64,000 nt of DNA from Maritalea myrionectae DSM 19524 (GTDB taxonomy: Bacteria; Pseudomonadota; Alphaproteobacteria; Rhizobiales; Devosiaceae), in the NCBI RefSeq assembly GCF_000423365.1, contig NZ_AUHV01000002.1:1-64000 (forward strand), given 5' to 3'. Each line of letters opens with the position of its first letter. Within the stretch, counting starts at the first letter, position 1. The notes beneath the pieces were generated by a model. That model ran no database searches. It saw only the letters and a list, made by a program, of their open reading frames with translations, and was not told where the DNA came from. A program made the position numbers and the translations under genes. Shown in pieces: positions 52,007 through 59,737 of the stretch.

Positions 52007-52744
52007 TTAGATCGTCCAGCCGCCATCAATGATGTGAATTTGGCCTGTAGTATATGCACTGTCATCGCTGGCCAAATAGGCCACAAGTGCAGCAATTTCG
52101 TCCGGCTCGCCAATGCGTCCCATGGGTTGACGTGCGATAAATTGTGCCTTTGCAGTTTCGTAGTCCCCCTGCGCAGCCAGGCGCTGCTCAAGCGAAGGCG
52201 AGTGCACGGTGCCCGGGCAGATTGCATTGCAGCGAATCCTGTCTTTTACAAAGTCAGCCGCGACAGATTTGGTCAAGCCAATCACCGCCGCTTTCGATGC
52301 ACCGTAAGCAAAACGGTTTGGTGCACCGGTCACACTTGAGGCTACTGAGGACATATTGATGATCGACCCGCCGCCCTTTTTGATCATGTTGGGCAAAATC
52401 GCTTTGATCATCTGATACATGGCGGTAACATTGAGGTTGAATGAGAATTCCCAATCCTTGTCGTCACACTCCAAAATAGTGCCATTGGCCACAAAGCCAG
52501 CACAGTTGAACAGCACATCAATGTCTGGATACTCATCTGCAATCGCCTTGATTGCATCCTTGTCCATCACGTTGAGCACCTTTATGGCGCAGCCAGTTTC
52601 TTCCGCCAAAGAGGCCAAGCCCTCCTCGTCAATATCGGTCGCCAAAACAGTGGCATCTTCTTCCACCAGACGTTTTACACTGGCGCGGCCAATGCCGTGG
52701 GCTGCTGCGGTGACCAAGCAAAACTTGTCTTTTACGCGTTGCAT
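52007..52744 (-). CDS. SDR dehydrogenase, probable 2-keto-3-deoxy-L-fuconate dehydrogenase
   Basis: 245 aa. NAD motif VTAAAHGIGRASVKRL near 12 (Asp at the strand-2 end, ATDID, so NAD rather than NADP), NCAG, Ser in MSSVASS, Tyr/Lys in YGASKAAV (near 148/152), PG motif ICPGTVHSP. Its sequence style (RVKDKFCLVTAA, TILECDDKDW) recalls the BDH2-like group, which includes bacterial 2-keto-3-deoxy-L-fuconate 4-dehydrogenases. Its product is the substrate of the hydrolase next to it. Confidence 0.82.
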   Translation of the reverse strand: MQRVKDKFCLVTAAAHGIGRASVKRLVEEDATVLATDIDEEGLASLAEETGCAIKVLNVMDKDAIKAIADEYPDIDVLFNCAGFVANGTILECDDKDWEFSFNLNVTAMYQMIKAILPNMIKKGGGSIINMSSVASSVTGAPNRFAYGASKAAVIGLTKSVAADFVKDRIRCNAICPGTVHSPSLEQRLAAQGDYETAKAQFIARQPMGRIGEPDEIAALVAYLASDDSAYTTGQIHIIDGGWTI

Positions 52745-52752
52745 TTTAACTC

Positions 52753-53943
52753 CTATGCGGCCGGCAAACAGGCCGGTCCAATCGGTTCAAAACTCTTATA
52801 GGTGAGGATAAATTCAGTATGGCCCAGCGCCTCGGAACGGGTCATTTCGCCCTCGCCCACCTGCGCCACAAGATCTACGATCTCTTGGCCCACTTCATCG
52901 AGGCTGGCCTCATTGTCCAAAATCTTGCCCGCATTTACGTCCATATCGTCAGCCATGCGCTTATAAGTAAGCGGGTTGGCGCACACTTTCACCACAGGTG
53001 AAATGGCGGAGCCCACAACCGAACCACGCCCGGTGGCGAACAAAATGACGTGCGAGCCACATGCGATCAGCTCAACAATTTCGGCATTGTCGACGATGTT
53101 GGGGAAGCCAAAGCGCACTTCGCCATCTGGCACCACGTCCAGCAAATATAGGCCGCCAGACGGTGGAATATCGCCGGGCTTGATCAAGCCAGAAATGGTG
53201 GACGCGCCGGATTTGGCGTAAGCACCCATAGACTTTTCTTCAATGGTGGACAGCCCGCCGTCGGCATTGCCGGGGGCGAAACTTGGATAGCCAAGCACTT
53301 CATAATAGCGCGCTGCTTTTTCAATGCTTTGCACCAGCTCTTTGGCCAATTCTGGCGTTGCAGCGCGTTTCGCCATATGGGGCTCGCAGCCGATTAATTC
53401 GCCAGTCTCTTCAAAAATACAGGCCGCGCCTATTTCCACGAACTGGTCGAATGCCCGCCCGATTGCTGGGTTGGCTGTGAGGCCGCTGGTGCCGTCAGAA
53501 CCGCCGCAAATCGTGCCGACAATCAATTCAGACCAGTCCATTTCAACCGTCGGCGCATCTTTCAGGCTTTGCAATTGCTGCTCGACCCACTCGATCCCTT
53601 TTTGCATGGTTTTGCCCGTGCCGCCCTCGCCTTGTATGGTCAACACTTCAACCGGGCGACCGGATTCGGCAACTACATCTTTCAGCTTCAACTTATTGAA
53701 GCCTTCGCAGCCGAGCGAAACCAGCAACACCGCCCCCACATTGGGGTGGGTGCAAAGCCGTTCCATCATAGATTGGGCATATTCATTCGGGTAACACCCG
53801 GGAAAACCGATCACCTGCACCTCTTGCGGGGCAAAGCGTTGGGCCACTTGCCGCGCCACATGGTGGGCGCATTCGACTAGGTAAACTACGGTGACGATAT
53901 TACGGATGCCCTTACGGCCATCGGCGCGCAAATAGCCCTTCAT
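52753..53943 (-). CDS. UxaA-family dehydratase, large subunit (altronate dehydratase C-terminal domain)
   Basis: 396 aa, matching the large part of D-altronate/galactarate dehydratase-type enzymes (GYLRADGRKGIRNIVTVVYL, CLGCEGF-like SLGCEGFNKLKLKDVV, VGTICGGSDGTSGLTANPAI). Conserved Cys in SLGCEG and TICGGSD could bind iron. It is separate from the small SAF subunit, as in sulfolactate sulfo-lyase SuyAB, and overlaps that gene by 4 bp. In this pathway it may dehydrate a sugar acid; a SuyB-like sulfo-lyase is a minor alternative. Confidence 0.85.
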   Translation of the reverse strand: MKGYLRADGRKGIRNIVTVVYLVECAHHVARQVAQRFAPQEVQVIGFPGCYPNEYAQSMMERLCTHPNVGAVLLVSLGCEGFNKLKLKDVVAESGRPVEVLTIQGEGGTGKTMQKGIEWVEQQLQSLKDAPTVEMDWSELIVGTICGGSDGTSGLTANPAIGRAFDQFVEIGAACIFEETGELIGCEPHMAKRAATPELAKELVQSIEKAARYYEVLGYPSFAPGNADGGLSTIEEKSMGAYAKSGASTISGLIKPGDIPPSGGLYLLDVVPDGEVRFGFPNIVDNAEIVELIACGSHVILFATGRGSVVGSAISPVVKVCANPLTYKRMADDMDVNAGKILDNEASLDEVGQEIVDLVAQVGEGEMTRSEALGHTEFILTYKSFEPIGPACLPAA

Positions 53944-54266
53944 GATGTCTCCTGTTTGTTGTTGCTAGCGGGCTTTGTATTCGGCATATACCCGCTGGTC
54001 ATATTGTGTACGTGCACCAACTTTCCCTTGGCGATGTTTGCATTCGCTACGCCCACGACAGCACCATATTTGTAAATTTCTTCGCCTTTGGCGATAGCAC
54101 GACGCGCAATTTTAAACCCGGTGCCAGCATGTTGATCAAGCGTCACCTTTTCCCCTTCCACTTGCAGCGTTTCACCAGCGCGGACGGGGCGTGCCACGCC
54201 CAATACATTGTCTGCAGAATCCAATAAAATCAGCCGCGCATCTGTGTTGCTGCTCTTTGCGCTCAT
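53940..54266 (-). CDS. UxaA-family dehydratase, SAF-domain small subunit (copy 1)
   Basis: 108 aa. SAF domain: RLILLDSADNVLGVARPVRA, VTLDQHAGTGFKIARRAIAK and KGKLVHVHNM, the N-terminal domain of altronate dehydratase as a separate protein. Directly upstream of, and overlapping, the large subunit. A second copy lies at 57604-57954. Confidence 0.88.
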   Translation of the reverse strand: MSAKSSNTDARLILLDSADNVLGVARPVRAGETLQVEGEKVTLDQHAGTGFKIARRAIAKGEEIYKYGAVVGVANANIAKGKLVHVHNMTSGYMPNTKPASNNKQETS

Positions 54267-54305
54267 AAAGGTACTTTCGTCTAACGCGTTGTTCGCAAGG
54301 AAACA

Positions 54306-54635
54306 TCAGGCATGAAAAAAGACCTGTTCCATGGGCGCCCACCATTCCTCTTCTTTCTTGCTGTCGAGCGGCTTTTGGCACGGCATGCACAATTCCCACC
54401 ATTTTTTGGTGATGGGCATGTCAGCCATTCTCTGCATATCCGCCTCAAAATCCGTGCCGACATATTCCCAATAGCCAAACAATAGGTTTTCCGGCTCCCG
54501 CAAGAAGATAGAGTAGTTTTTGATGTTGCAGTCGCTGATGCTTTGCAAAATCTCTGGCCACACCTCGGCGTGCAGCTCTTTATAGCGCGTGATAAATTCA
54601 GGCCGCACCCCAATTACCATTCCCATGCGTTGCAT
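54306..54635 (-). CDS. L-rhamnose/L-fucose mutarotase family protein
   Basis: 109 aa from ATG 54635 (GGAG, 7-bp spacing), preferred over ATG 54647, which would leave an mRNA leader of under ten bases behind the promoter. Family marks: MGMVIGVRPEFITRYKELHA, VWPEILQSISDCNIKNYSIF, EPENLLFGYWEYVG, TKKWWELCMPCQKPL. These proteins interconvert anomers of 6-deoxyhexoses in the cytoplasm. First gene of the five-gene minus operon. Confidence 0.9.
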   Translation of the reverse strand: MQRMGMVIGVRPEFITRYKELHAEVWPEILQSISDCNIKNYSIFLREPENLLFGYWEYVGTDFEADMQRMADMPITKKWWELCMPCQKPLDSKKEEEWWAPMEQVFFHA

Positions 54636-54662
54636 TGCCCGCTCCATTGCTCAGTTTCCCAT

Positions 54663-54700
54663 AAACTAAACTTGACTATTTTATATGTCAAATCTATTTT
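54663..54700. promoter_or_regulatory. Overlapping divergent promoters around TTGAC-N10-GTCAA
   Basis: Minus: -35 TTGACA (54686-54691), 17 bp, -10 TAGTTT (54663-54668), for the mutarotase operon. Plus: -35 TTGACT (54672-54677), 17 bp, -10 TATTTT (54695-54700), for the oxidoreductase gene. The two -35 boxes are the arms of an inverted repeat (54672-54691). Only one polymerase can bind at a time, so the pair may act as a switch. A regulator site could overlap. Confidence 0.5.
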
Positions 54701-54770
54701 TATTAATGAAACATCATATTTTTGAGTTTGTCCATTCTGTGCTACGGCCATTGGGCGGGAGGAGGAATTT

Positions 54771-55826
54771 ATGGATTTAATGCAAAGTTGGCCAAAACCA
54801 TCGCGTACCACACCGACGGTTGTGATCGGCGCAGGCGGCATTGTGGTGGATGCACATTTGCCGACCTACAAATCAGAACAAATTGAAGTTGCAGGCATTT
54901 TTGACATAAATCAGGCGCGCGCTCAGGAAGTGGCGACGCAGTGGGGCATCCAGCGCGTGTTTGCCACTCTAGCTGACGCCGTTGTCCACGGCACGGATGT
55001 GATCTACGACCTTGCCTTGCCCCCTACAGCCATTGCGCAGACTTTGCGCCAAATCCCCGAAGGCGCCACGGTGCTGATACAAAAGCCAATGGGGGCAAAC
55101 TTTGAACAAGCCAAAGAGATCTTGCAGATCTGTCGTGACCGCAATCTGAAGGCCGGAATCAATTTTCAATTGCGCTTCAGCCCGCAAATGCTGGCCGTAC
55201 GGGACGCCCTTAGTAAGGGTGTTCTGGGCGAGCTGCTTGAGATCGAAATGCATCTGAATGTAAAAACACCATGGGAATTGTGGCCGTTTTTGGAGGAGCT
55301 TGAACGGATCGAAATTGCGGTGCACTCCATCCATTATCTAGATCTGATCCGTTCTTTGGTCGGCGTACCCAAAGGTGTTTTTGCCCGCACAATCGGTGAC
55401 CCGCGGTCCGCTAAAATGGCGCAAACACGTACGTCAGCTATTCTTGATTATGGCGACAGGCTGCGCTGCACGTTGTCCCTCAATCACAATCATGATTATG
55501 GCCGCAAATTTCAGGAATGTTCATTCCGGTTTGAAGGCGACAAGGGCGCGATTGTGACCCAGATTGGCGTCAATCTGAATTATCCAGAAGGTGAGCCTGA
55601 TGAACTTTGGCTCGCCACGCATGAGCAGGAATGGCAAGAAGTTCCGCTTGAAGGCTCATGGTTTCTGGACGCGTTTTCCGGCATCTTCCGCAATGTGCAG
55701 CGTTTTCATATAGGTGAAGATGAAGCACTGGAAACCAATGTGGAAAACTGCCTTGAAACCATGGCGCTCGTAGAGGCCTGTTTTGAAGCCAATGAGGTGC
55801 CAGCCCACCCCTTGCCGAAAATCTAG
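54771..55826 (+). CDS. Gfo/Idh/MocA-family oxidoreductase, possible sugar 1-dehydrogenase
   Basis: 351 aa. Rossmann start TPTVVIGAGGIVVDAHLPTY, VAGIFDINQARAQEVATQWG, then the IQKPMGANFEQA motif (Lys-Pro of the family) near 105, GINFQLRFSPQMLAVRDALS and EIAVHSIHYLDLIRSLVG with the catalytic Asp/His region. It is transcribed alone, divergent from the mutarotase operon, and ends with a 4-bp overlap with the converging IclR gene. It could oxidise the sugar at C1 to the lactone; direct evidence is lacking. Confidence 0.8.
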   Translation: MDLMQSWPKPSRTTPTVVIGAGGIVVDAHLPTYKSEQIEVAGIFDINQARAQEVATQWGIQRVFATLADAVVHGTDVIYDLALPPTAIAQTLRQIPEGATVLIQKPMGANFEQAKEILQICRDRNLKAGINFQLRFSPQMLAVRDALSKGVLGELLEIEMHLNVKTPWELWPFLEELERIEIAVHSIHYLDLIRSLVGVPKGVFARTIGDPRSAKMAQTRTSAILDYGDRLRCTLSLNHNHDYGRKFQECSFRFEGDKGAIVTQIGVNLNYPEGEPDELWLATHEQEWQEVPLEGSWFLDAFSGIFRNVQRFHIGEDEALETNVENCLETMALVEACFEANEVPAHPLPKI

Positions 55827-56605
55827 GTTCGTCCCAGATCAGGGCCGCGTGCTGGTCCCCCCAGTTGCACAGATATGCTTTCGGCAGCATCGAGCAACAT
55901 GTCGAGGCAATCTTCGATCGGCACGCCACCTTGTAACCGTTCCATATAGGGAATGGTCAGCGCAGCGGCGGCAAACCCGTCAAAGCCCAAAATTGGGGCA
56001 CTGATGTTCTCAATGCCTTTCACCACAAGGCTGTGCAATTGCTCATAGCCTTGGGTCGCAATCTGGTCCAATTCGGTACGCAGCTGTTTAGCGGGAACTT
56101 CGTCGGGATGGGGTATGGCGGCGATCGCCTTTTCGCGTTGTTCAGGATCAGAGTGGGCCAAGATCACCCGCCCTGACGATGTGCGCCAAATCTCAATGCG
56201 CGCGCCCATGCGCACGCTCAAAACATTATTGCCTGGATTATCCACCTGCCCCACGATCACGATGCTGTCGGCAGACCGCACGGCCAAATGGTTTGATTGA
56301 TTTGATTGCACCGCCAAGCGCTGCATCACAGGGGCAGCTGCCACCGTCAGGCGTTTTACAATCGGAATGCGGTGCGCAAGCTCAAACAGGCGGGTGGTCA
56401 GATAATAACGGTCGCTGGTTTCGTCCAGTGCGATCAGACCCCGGCGCCGCAACACCACCAACATACGAAATATCTCACTTACAGAGCGATTAAGCCGCTT
56501 GGCGATCTCGCCCTGTGTGAGACTTTCGCCGGCCTCAGCAAGCGTTTCAATGATGTCGAGCCCTTTATCCAATGCTGGCGCGTTATATTTTTCCAAATCG
56601 CTCAC
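55823..56605 (-). CDS. IclR-family transcriptional regulator of the fucose-type cluster
   Basis: 260 aa from GTG 56605 (GGGAG 7 bp before); a TTG 57 bp upstream would add a non-homologous leader. Winged helix-turn-helix (LDKGLDIIETLAEAGESLTQ, GEIAKRLNRSVSEIFRMLVV), GAF-like effector domain with ADSIVIVGQVDNPGNNVLSV and ILGFDGFAAAALTIPYM. It lies between the two parts of the cluster, 112 bp after the lactonase gene, and probably controls both operons. Confidence 0.87.
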   Translation of the reverse strand: MSDLEKYNAPALDKGLDIIETLAEAGESLTQGEIAKRLNRSVSEIFRMLVVLRRRGLIALDETSDRYYLTTRLFELAHRIPIVKRLTVAAAPVMQRLAVQSNQSNHLAVRSADSIVIVGQVDNPGNNVLSVRMGARIEIWRTSSGRVILAHSDPEQREKAIAAIPHPDEVPAKQLRTELDQIATQGYEQLHSLVVKGIENISAPILGFDGFAAAALTIPYMERLQGGVPIEDCLDMLLDAAESISVQLGGPARGPDLGRT

Positions 56606-56717
56606 AAATGCACTCCCAAAAGCATGTGACGGCAAGTTAAGGCAGAATGTTGGGCAAGACAATCTGAACAGGTGCTTTTACACCTAAATCACCCCTTTCG
56701 GTGCGGCATATTTTTGC

Positions 56718-57566
56718 TCAAAGTCGGTAAATGCGTTTCGCATTATCCTGAAACAGCTTTTGCTGATTGGCTGCATCTTCGCTCTCAAAAATCTCCCGTG
56801 TGATTTTTAGCCAGCTTGGCAAACCATCGCCCATATTGACCACCGGCCAGTCGCTGCCCCAAACACAGCGGTCCCAGCCAAAAAGACTGATGCTCTCTTC
56901 GATATATGGCAAAACAGCGCTTTTCACATTCTGGTCCGGGCCACAATAGGCGGTAACACCGGAGATCTTGACGGCGACATGCTCCAGCTGCGCCAAACGT
57001 GCCATTTTCTCATACCAGTTCTTTCGGTCACCCGATGCAACATCCGGCACACCACAATGGTTGAGGATCAATTGGGTATTGTCGCACGCCTGCGCCAGAT
57101 CAAACGCAACATCGAGCTGACTTTCGAGAAAGCACAAATCAAATGTCTTTCCTTTATCACCAATTTTGCGCACATTCTGACGGAACACTTCACCTTGAGA
57201 AACCGCATTATCCACCACGTGCAGCACTCGGCGATAGCCGACAAGATGCGGATTTTCAGAGGATTCTTCCAGCCATTCGTCAAATGTATCTTCATCTTCG
57301 GGAAAGGCCGCAGCGATCAACCCAAGAATGTTATTGTCTGGATCTTCGCACAATGATGATACAAATTTGGTTTCATCCTTGTAGTGCGGCTTGTCGACCG
57401 CGGTCTCCATAAAGATGCTGCCCGCAATTTGCCCCTTGTCGATCGCAGATTGATAGGCGGTGAGCGGAAAGTCTGCTTCTGCGAGTTGTGGCACCCCACC
57501 GGCCCATTCATAGGTGAAGCGGTCCTTATACATCAGGTGCTGATGCGTATCGATCAACGGTATCAT
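56718..57566 (-). CDS. Amidohydrolase-family lactonase (L-fuconolactonase/rhamnonolactonase-like)
   Basis: 282 aa TIM barrel of the COG3618 group. Metal motif DTHQH at 6-10, LILNHCGVPD with a further His near 170, and the terminal Asp motif VWGSDWPVVNMG near 240. It would open the aldonolactone made by a sugar 1-dehydrogenase. This is the missing-lactonase step that the L-arabinose operon lacks, but here it belongs with the 6-deoxyhexose genes. Confidence 0.85.
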   Translation of the reverse strand: MIPLIDTHQHLMYKDRFTYEWAGGVPQLAEADFPLTAYQSAIDKGQIAGSIFMETAVDKPHYKDETKFVSSLCEDPDNNILGLIAAAFPEDEDTFDEWLEESSENPHLVGYRRVLHVVDNAVSQGEVFRQNVRKIGDKGKTFDLCFLESQLDVAFDLAQACDNTQLILNHCGVPDVASGDRKNWYEKMARLAQLEHVAVKISGVTAYCGPDQNVKSAVLPYIEESISLFGWDRCVWGSDWPVVNMGDGLPSWLKITREIFESEDAANQQKLFQDNAKRIYRL

Positions 57567-57603
57567 ATGCTTTCCCTTTCACAATCTCGAACAGTCCCGC
57601 CGT

Positions 57604-57954
57604 TTAGGGCAATGAACTATCCTTTTTATAGTCATGACTGGTGGTCACAGTGTTGGCCATGTAGGTGCTGCGCAGATTGTGGACATGCACCAATTGACCC
57701 TTGGCGATATCCATGCTCGCCACGCCGATCTTGGCGGCATATTTTAATATAGGCGTGCCGTTCGCAATATCATGGCGGGCAATCTTAAAGCCCATGCCCG
57801 CGTGCTGGTCCAGCACCACTGCTTCACCCTCGATAATCAATTTTTCGCCCGCACGAATGGGCCGCGCCACGCCCAATACATTATCCTTAGGGTCCAATAG
57901 AATTAGGCGGCTGTCTGTTTGCATTGGTGAAGCTGTTTTGTCTTTTTTATTCAT
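57604..57954 (-). CDS. UxaA-family SAF-domain small subunit (copy 2)
   Basis: 116 aa, strongly alike copy 1 (RLILLDPKDNVLGVARPIRA, VVLDQHAGMGFKIARHDIAN, KGQLVHVHNL); about three fifths of aligned positions agree by eye. No second large subunit gene is visible. It lies between an enolase-superfamily dehydratase (3-bp gap) and the lactonase gene (37-bp gap). It may pair with the large subunit at 52753 to change specificity. Confidence 0.87.
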   Translation of the reverse strand: MNKKDKTASPMQTDSRLILLDPKDNVLGVARPIRAGEKLIIEGEAVVLDQHAGMGFKIARHDIANGTPILKYAAKIGVASMDIAKGQLVHVHNLRSTYMANTVTTSHDYKKDSSLP

Positions 57955-57957
57955 AAG

Positions 57958-59070
57958 TTACACCTTTGCAATCGTGCAATTGTCGATGAACGACCAATCA
58001 AGTTCGAGGCCCAGACCCGGTTTTTCCGGAAGCTTGGCCATGCCCTGATTGATTTCAATGGGCGTCGCCAATCCAAAGTCAAATTTCGTGGTTGGTGTCA
58101 GCAGTTCAAAATAGCTGTTGTTGGAAATTGCTGCGCAAAGATGCAGGTTCACCAATTCCAACGGGTGAAATATCGTTGAATGCAACTCACAATTTGCACC
58201 GAAACTTTCGGCCAGATGCGCGGATTTTAATACGCCCGTCACGCCGCCCGACCAGGACACATCAGCACGTATGGAATCGACCACATTGGTCGACAGATAT
58301 TCAGCCAAACTGTAGGGGTGTTTTGCCAGCACCTCAGTACCAACAATTGGTATATCCAAGGCAGCGGTCAACTTGCGCAGAGCCGCCGCATTTTCATCAG
58401 CTAGGGGCTCCTCTAGCCAAAGATAGCCGAGCTTTTCCAGTTCACGGCCCAACCGCAACGCTTCATCGAAGCTGTAGGGTGCGACCGGATCAGACATAAG
58501 CGTAAAATCTGGCCCCACTTCTTTGCGAACCGCACGATGAATTTCAATATCTTCACTGATATCCCTGCCCGGCGGATGTATTTTGTAGGCCTTAAAACCT
58601 TGCTGCTTTACGGCGCGCGCCTCGTCACAATATGCCTCGATTGAGGGCAAAACCAACGAGCTGCAATAGGTCGGCACTTCGTCAGTGTGCGCCCCAATAT
58701 ACTTATACAAAGGTTGTCCTGCCGCTTCGGCGCCGATCAACCAAAGACATATATCAATTGGTCCGTAGCTATAGATTGGCAAATGGTTCCACCATCTGTC
58801 TGCAACTCTAAATTGTTGCCAGATCTTTTCGCGATCAAGTGGATTTTGCCCCAGTAATAATGGTTCAAACGCGGCTTTTGCAAGATGGCCTGATCCTATC
58901 GCAGAGGCGCCAGCAAAGCCAAAAGAGGCAACGTCAATGCCAACATCTGTTTGCAAAGACAGGACAAGAAATTCGATGGGCCGCGACACGGCATGACCGT
59001 TGAGGGCCCCGGCCGCTAGGAGCGAACTATCCAGTCGACAACAATTTATGTCTAAACCGGTTATCCGCAT
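57958..59070 (-). CDS. Enolase-superfamily sugar-acid dehydratase, MR subgroup, KxH variant
   Basis: 370 aa. Capping domain at 1-130, then the modified TIM barrel. Position matches to mandelate racemase: K163-I-H165 (second Lys of the KxK motif replaced by His), D194, E220 and E246 for Mg, D270-H297 dyad. The first Lys and the metal ligands are kept, so it should abstract a proton, probably dehydrating an acid sugar. The RraA gene precedes it by 2 bp. Substrate unknown; it differs clearly from the enzyme at 59738. Confidence 0.82.
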   Translation of the reverse strand: MRITGLDINCCRLDSSLLAAGALNGHAVSRPIEFLVLSLQTDVGIDVASFGFAGASAIGSGHLAKAAFEPLLLGQNPLDREKIWQQFRVADRWWNHLPIYSYGPIDICLWLIGAEAAGQPLYKYIGAHTDEVPTYCSSLVLPSIEAYCDEARAVKQQGFKAYKIHPPGRDISEDIEIHRAVRKEVGPDFTLMSDPVAPYSFDEALRLGRELEKLGYLWLEEPLADENAAALRKLTAALDIPIVGTEVLAKHPYSLAEYLSTNVVDSIRADVSWSGGVTGVLKSAHLAESFGANCELHSTIFHPLELVNLHLCAAISNNSYFELLTPTTKFDFGLATPIEINQGMAKLPEKPGLGLELDWSFIDNCTIAKV

Positions 59071-59072
59071 CT

Positions 59073-59732
59073 CTAAAATTTCCCATATTTCAAATAGGCT
59101 TCCTGCGGATCAGTTCCGGCCAAAATGGCGGTGCGTACTTTATTTTCGGTTCCCATCGCTTCAATGGATTGGGCGACAATGTCAGCCACATTGGCTTTGG
59201 GCAGGCGCACCAGCCCATCCAAATCGCCGAGCAAAAAATCGCCCGGCTGGATCAGCACTTCGCCGATGATGATGTCCACATCAAAGCCCGTTGGCAGCCA
59301 GCGCCCCACAACATCGCGAGGTGTGTGGAAACGTCGCCAGGCCTGAAAACCTTGTTTTTTGAGAAAATGAGTGTCGCGGATGCCCCCATCGACAACGCAG
59401 CCAAGCACGCCCCTATCCATCAATGTTTCAGAGGACAATTCTCCCATATGGGCGATCGTGTGGTCATGGGGCTGTGATACCCAAATATGGCCCGACTTGG
59501 CTCTGGACAGCAATCCTGTCCATTCAAGCAGCGTCTGATGACCATCGGCAGTTTCGTCGACGCGCCCCTCAATCGTGAACACTGGCCCGCAAAGCACCTG
59601 ATCAGGCAATAACGGGGTGATTTCGTGCGGCAAGGTGAAGTTGCGCAACCCCATTTTGCGCATAATGTCGTGCACGACGCCAGTGTAGCAGCTGCGTAGA
59701 GATTCAAGCAGTTGGTCCTGAGAATTAGCCAT
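59073..59732 (-). CDS. RraA-family protein (HMG/CHA aldolase-like)
   Basis: 219 aa. Family fingerprint MGELSSETLMDRGVLGCVVD, DGGIRDTHFL, and GDFLLGDLDGLVRLP. Many RraA-like proteins are class II aldolases or oxaloacetate decarboxylases (4-hydroxy-4-methyl-2-oxoglutarate aldolase type), with the Arg-Asp pair of GGIRD in the site. In a sugar-acid operon a retro-aldol step on a keto-deoxy acid is likelier than RNase E regulation. It lies 5 bp after the second dehydratase. Confidence 0.85.
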   Translation of the reverse strand: MANSQDQLLESLRSCYTGVVHDIMRKMGLRNFTLPHEITPLLPDQVLCGPVFTIEGRVDETADGHQTLLEWTGLLSRAKSGHIWVSQPHDHTIAHMGELSSETLMDRGVLGCVVDGGIRDTHFLKKQGFQAWRRFHTPRDVVGRWLPTGFDVDIIIGEVLIQPGDFLLGDLDGLVRLPKANVADIVAQSIEAMGTENKVRTAILAGTDPQEAYLKYGKF

Positions 59733-59737
59733 ATGCC

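Noticed and set aside
52753-54266. Assignment as sulfolactate sulfo-lyase SuyAB
   Set aside because: Split small/large layout fits, but no sulfonate genes are nearby and the neighbours form a sugar-acid pathway, so altronate-type dehydratase is preferred.
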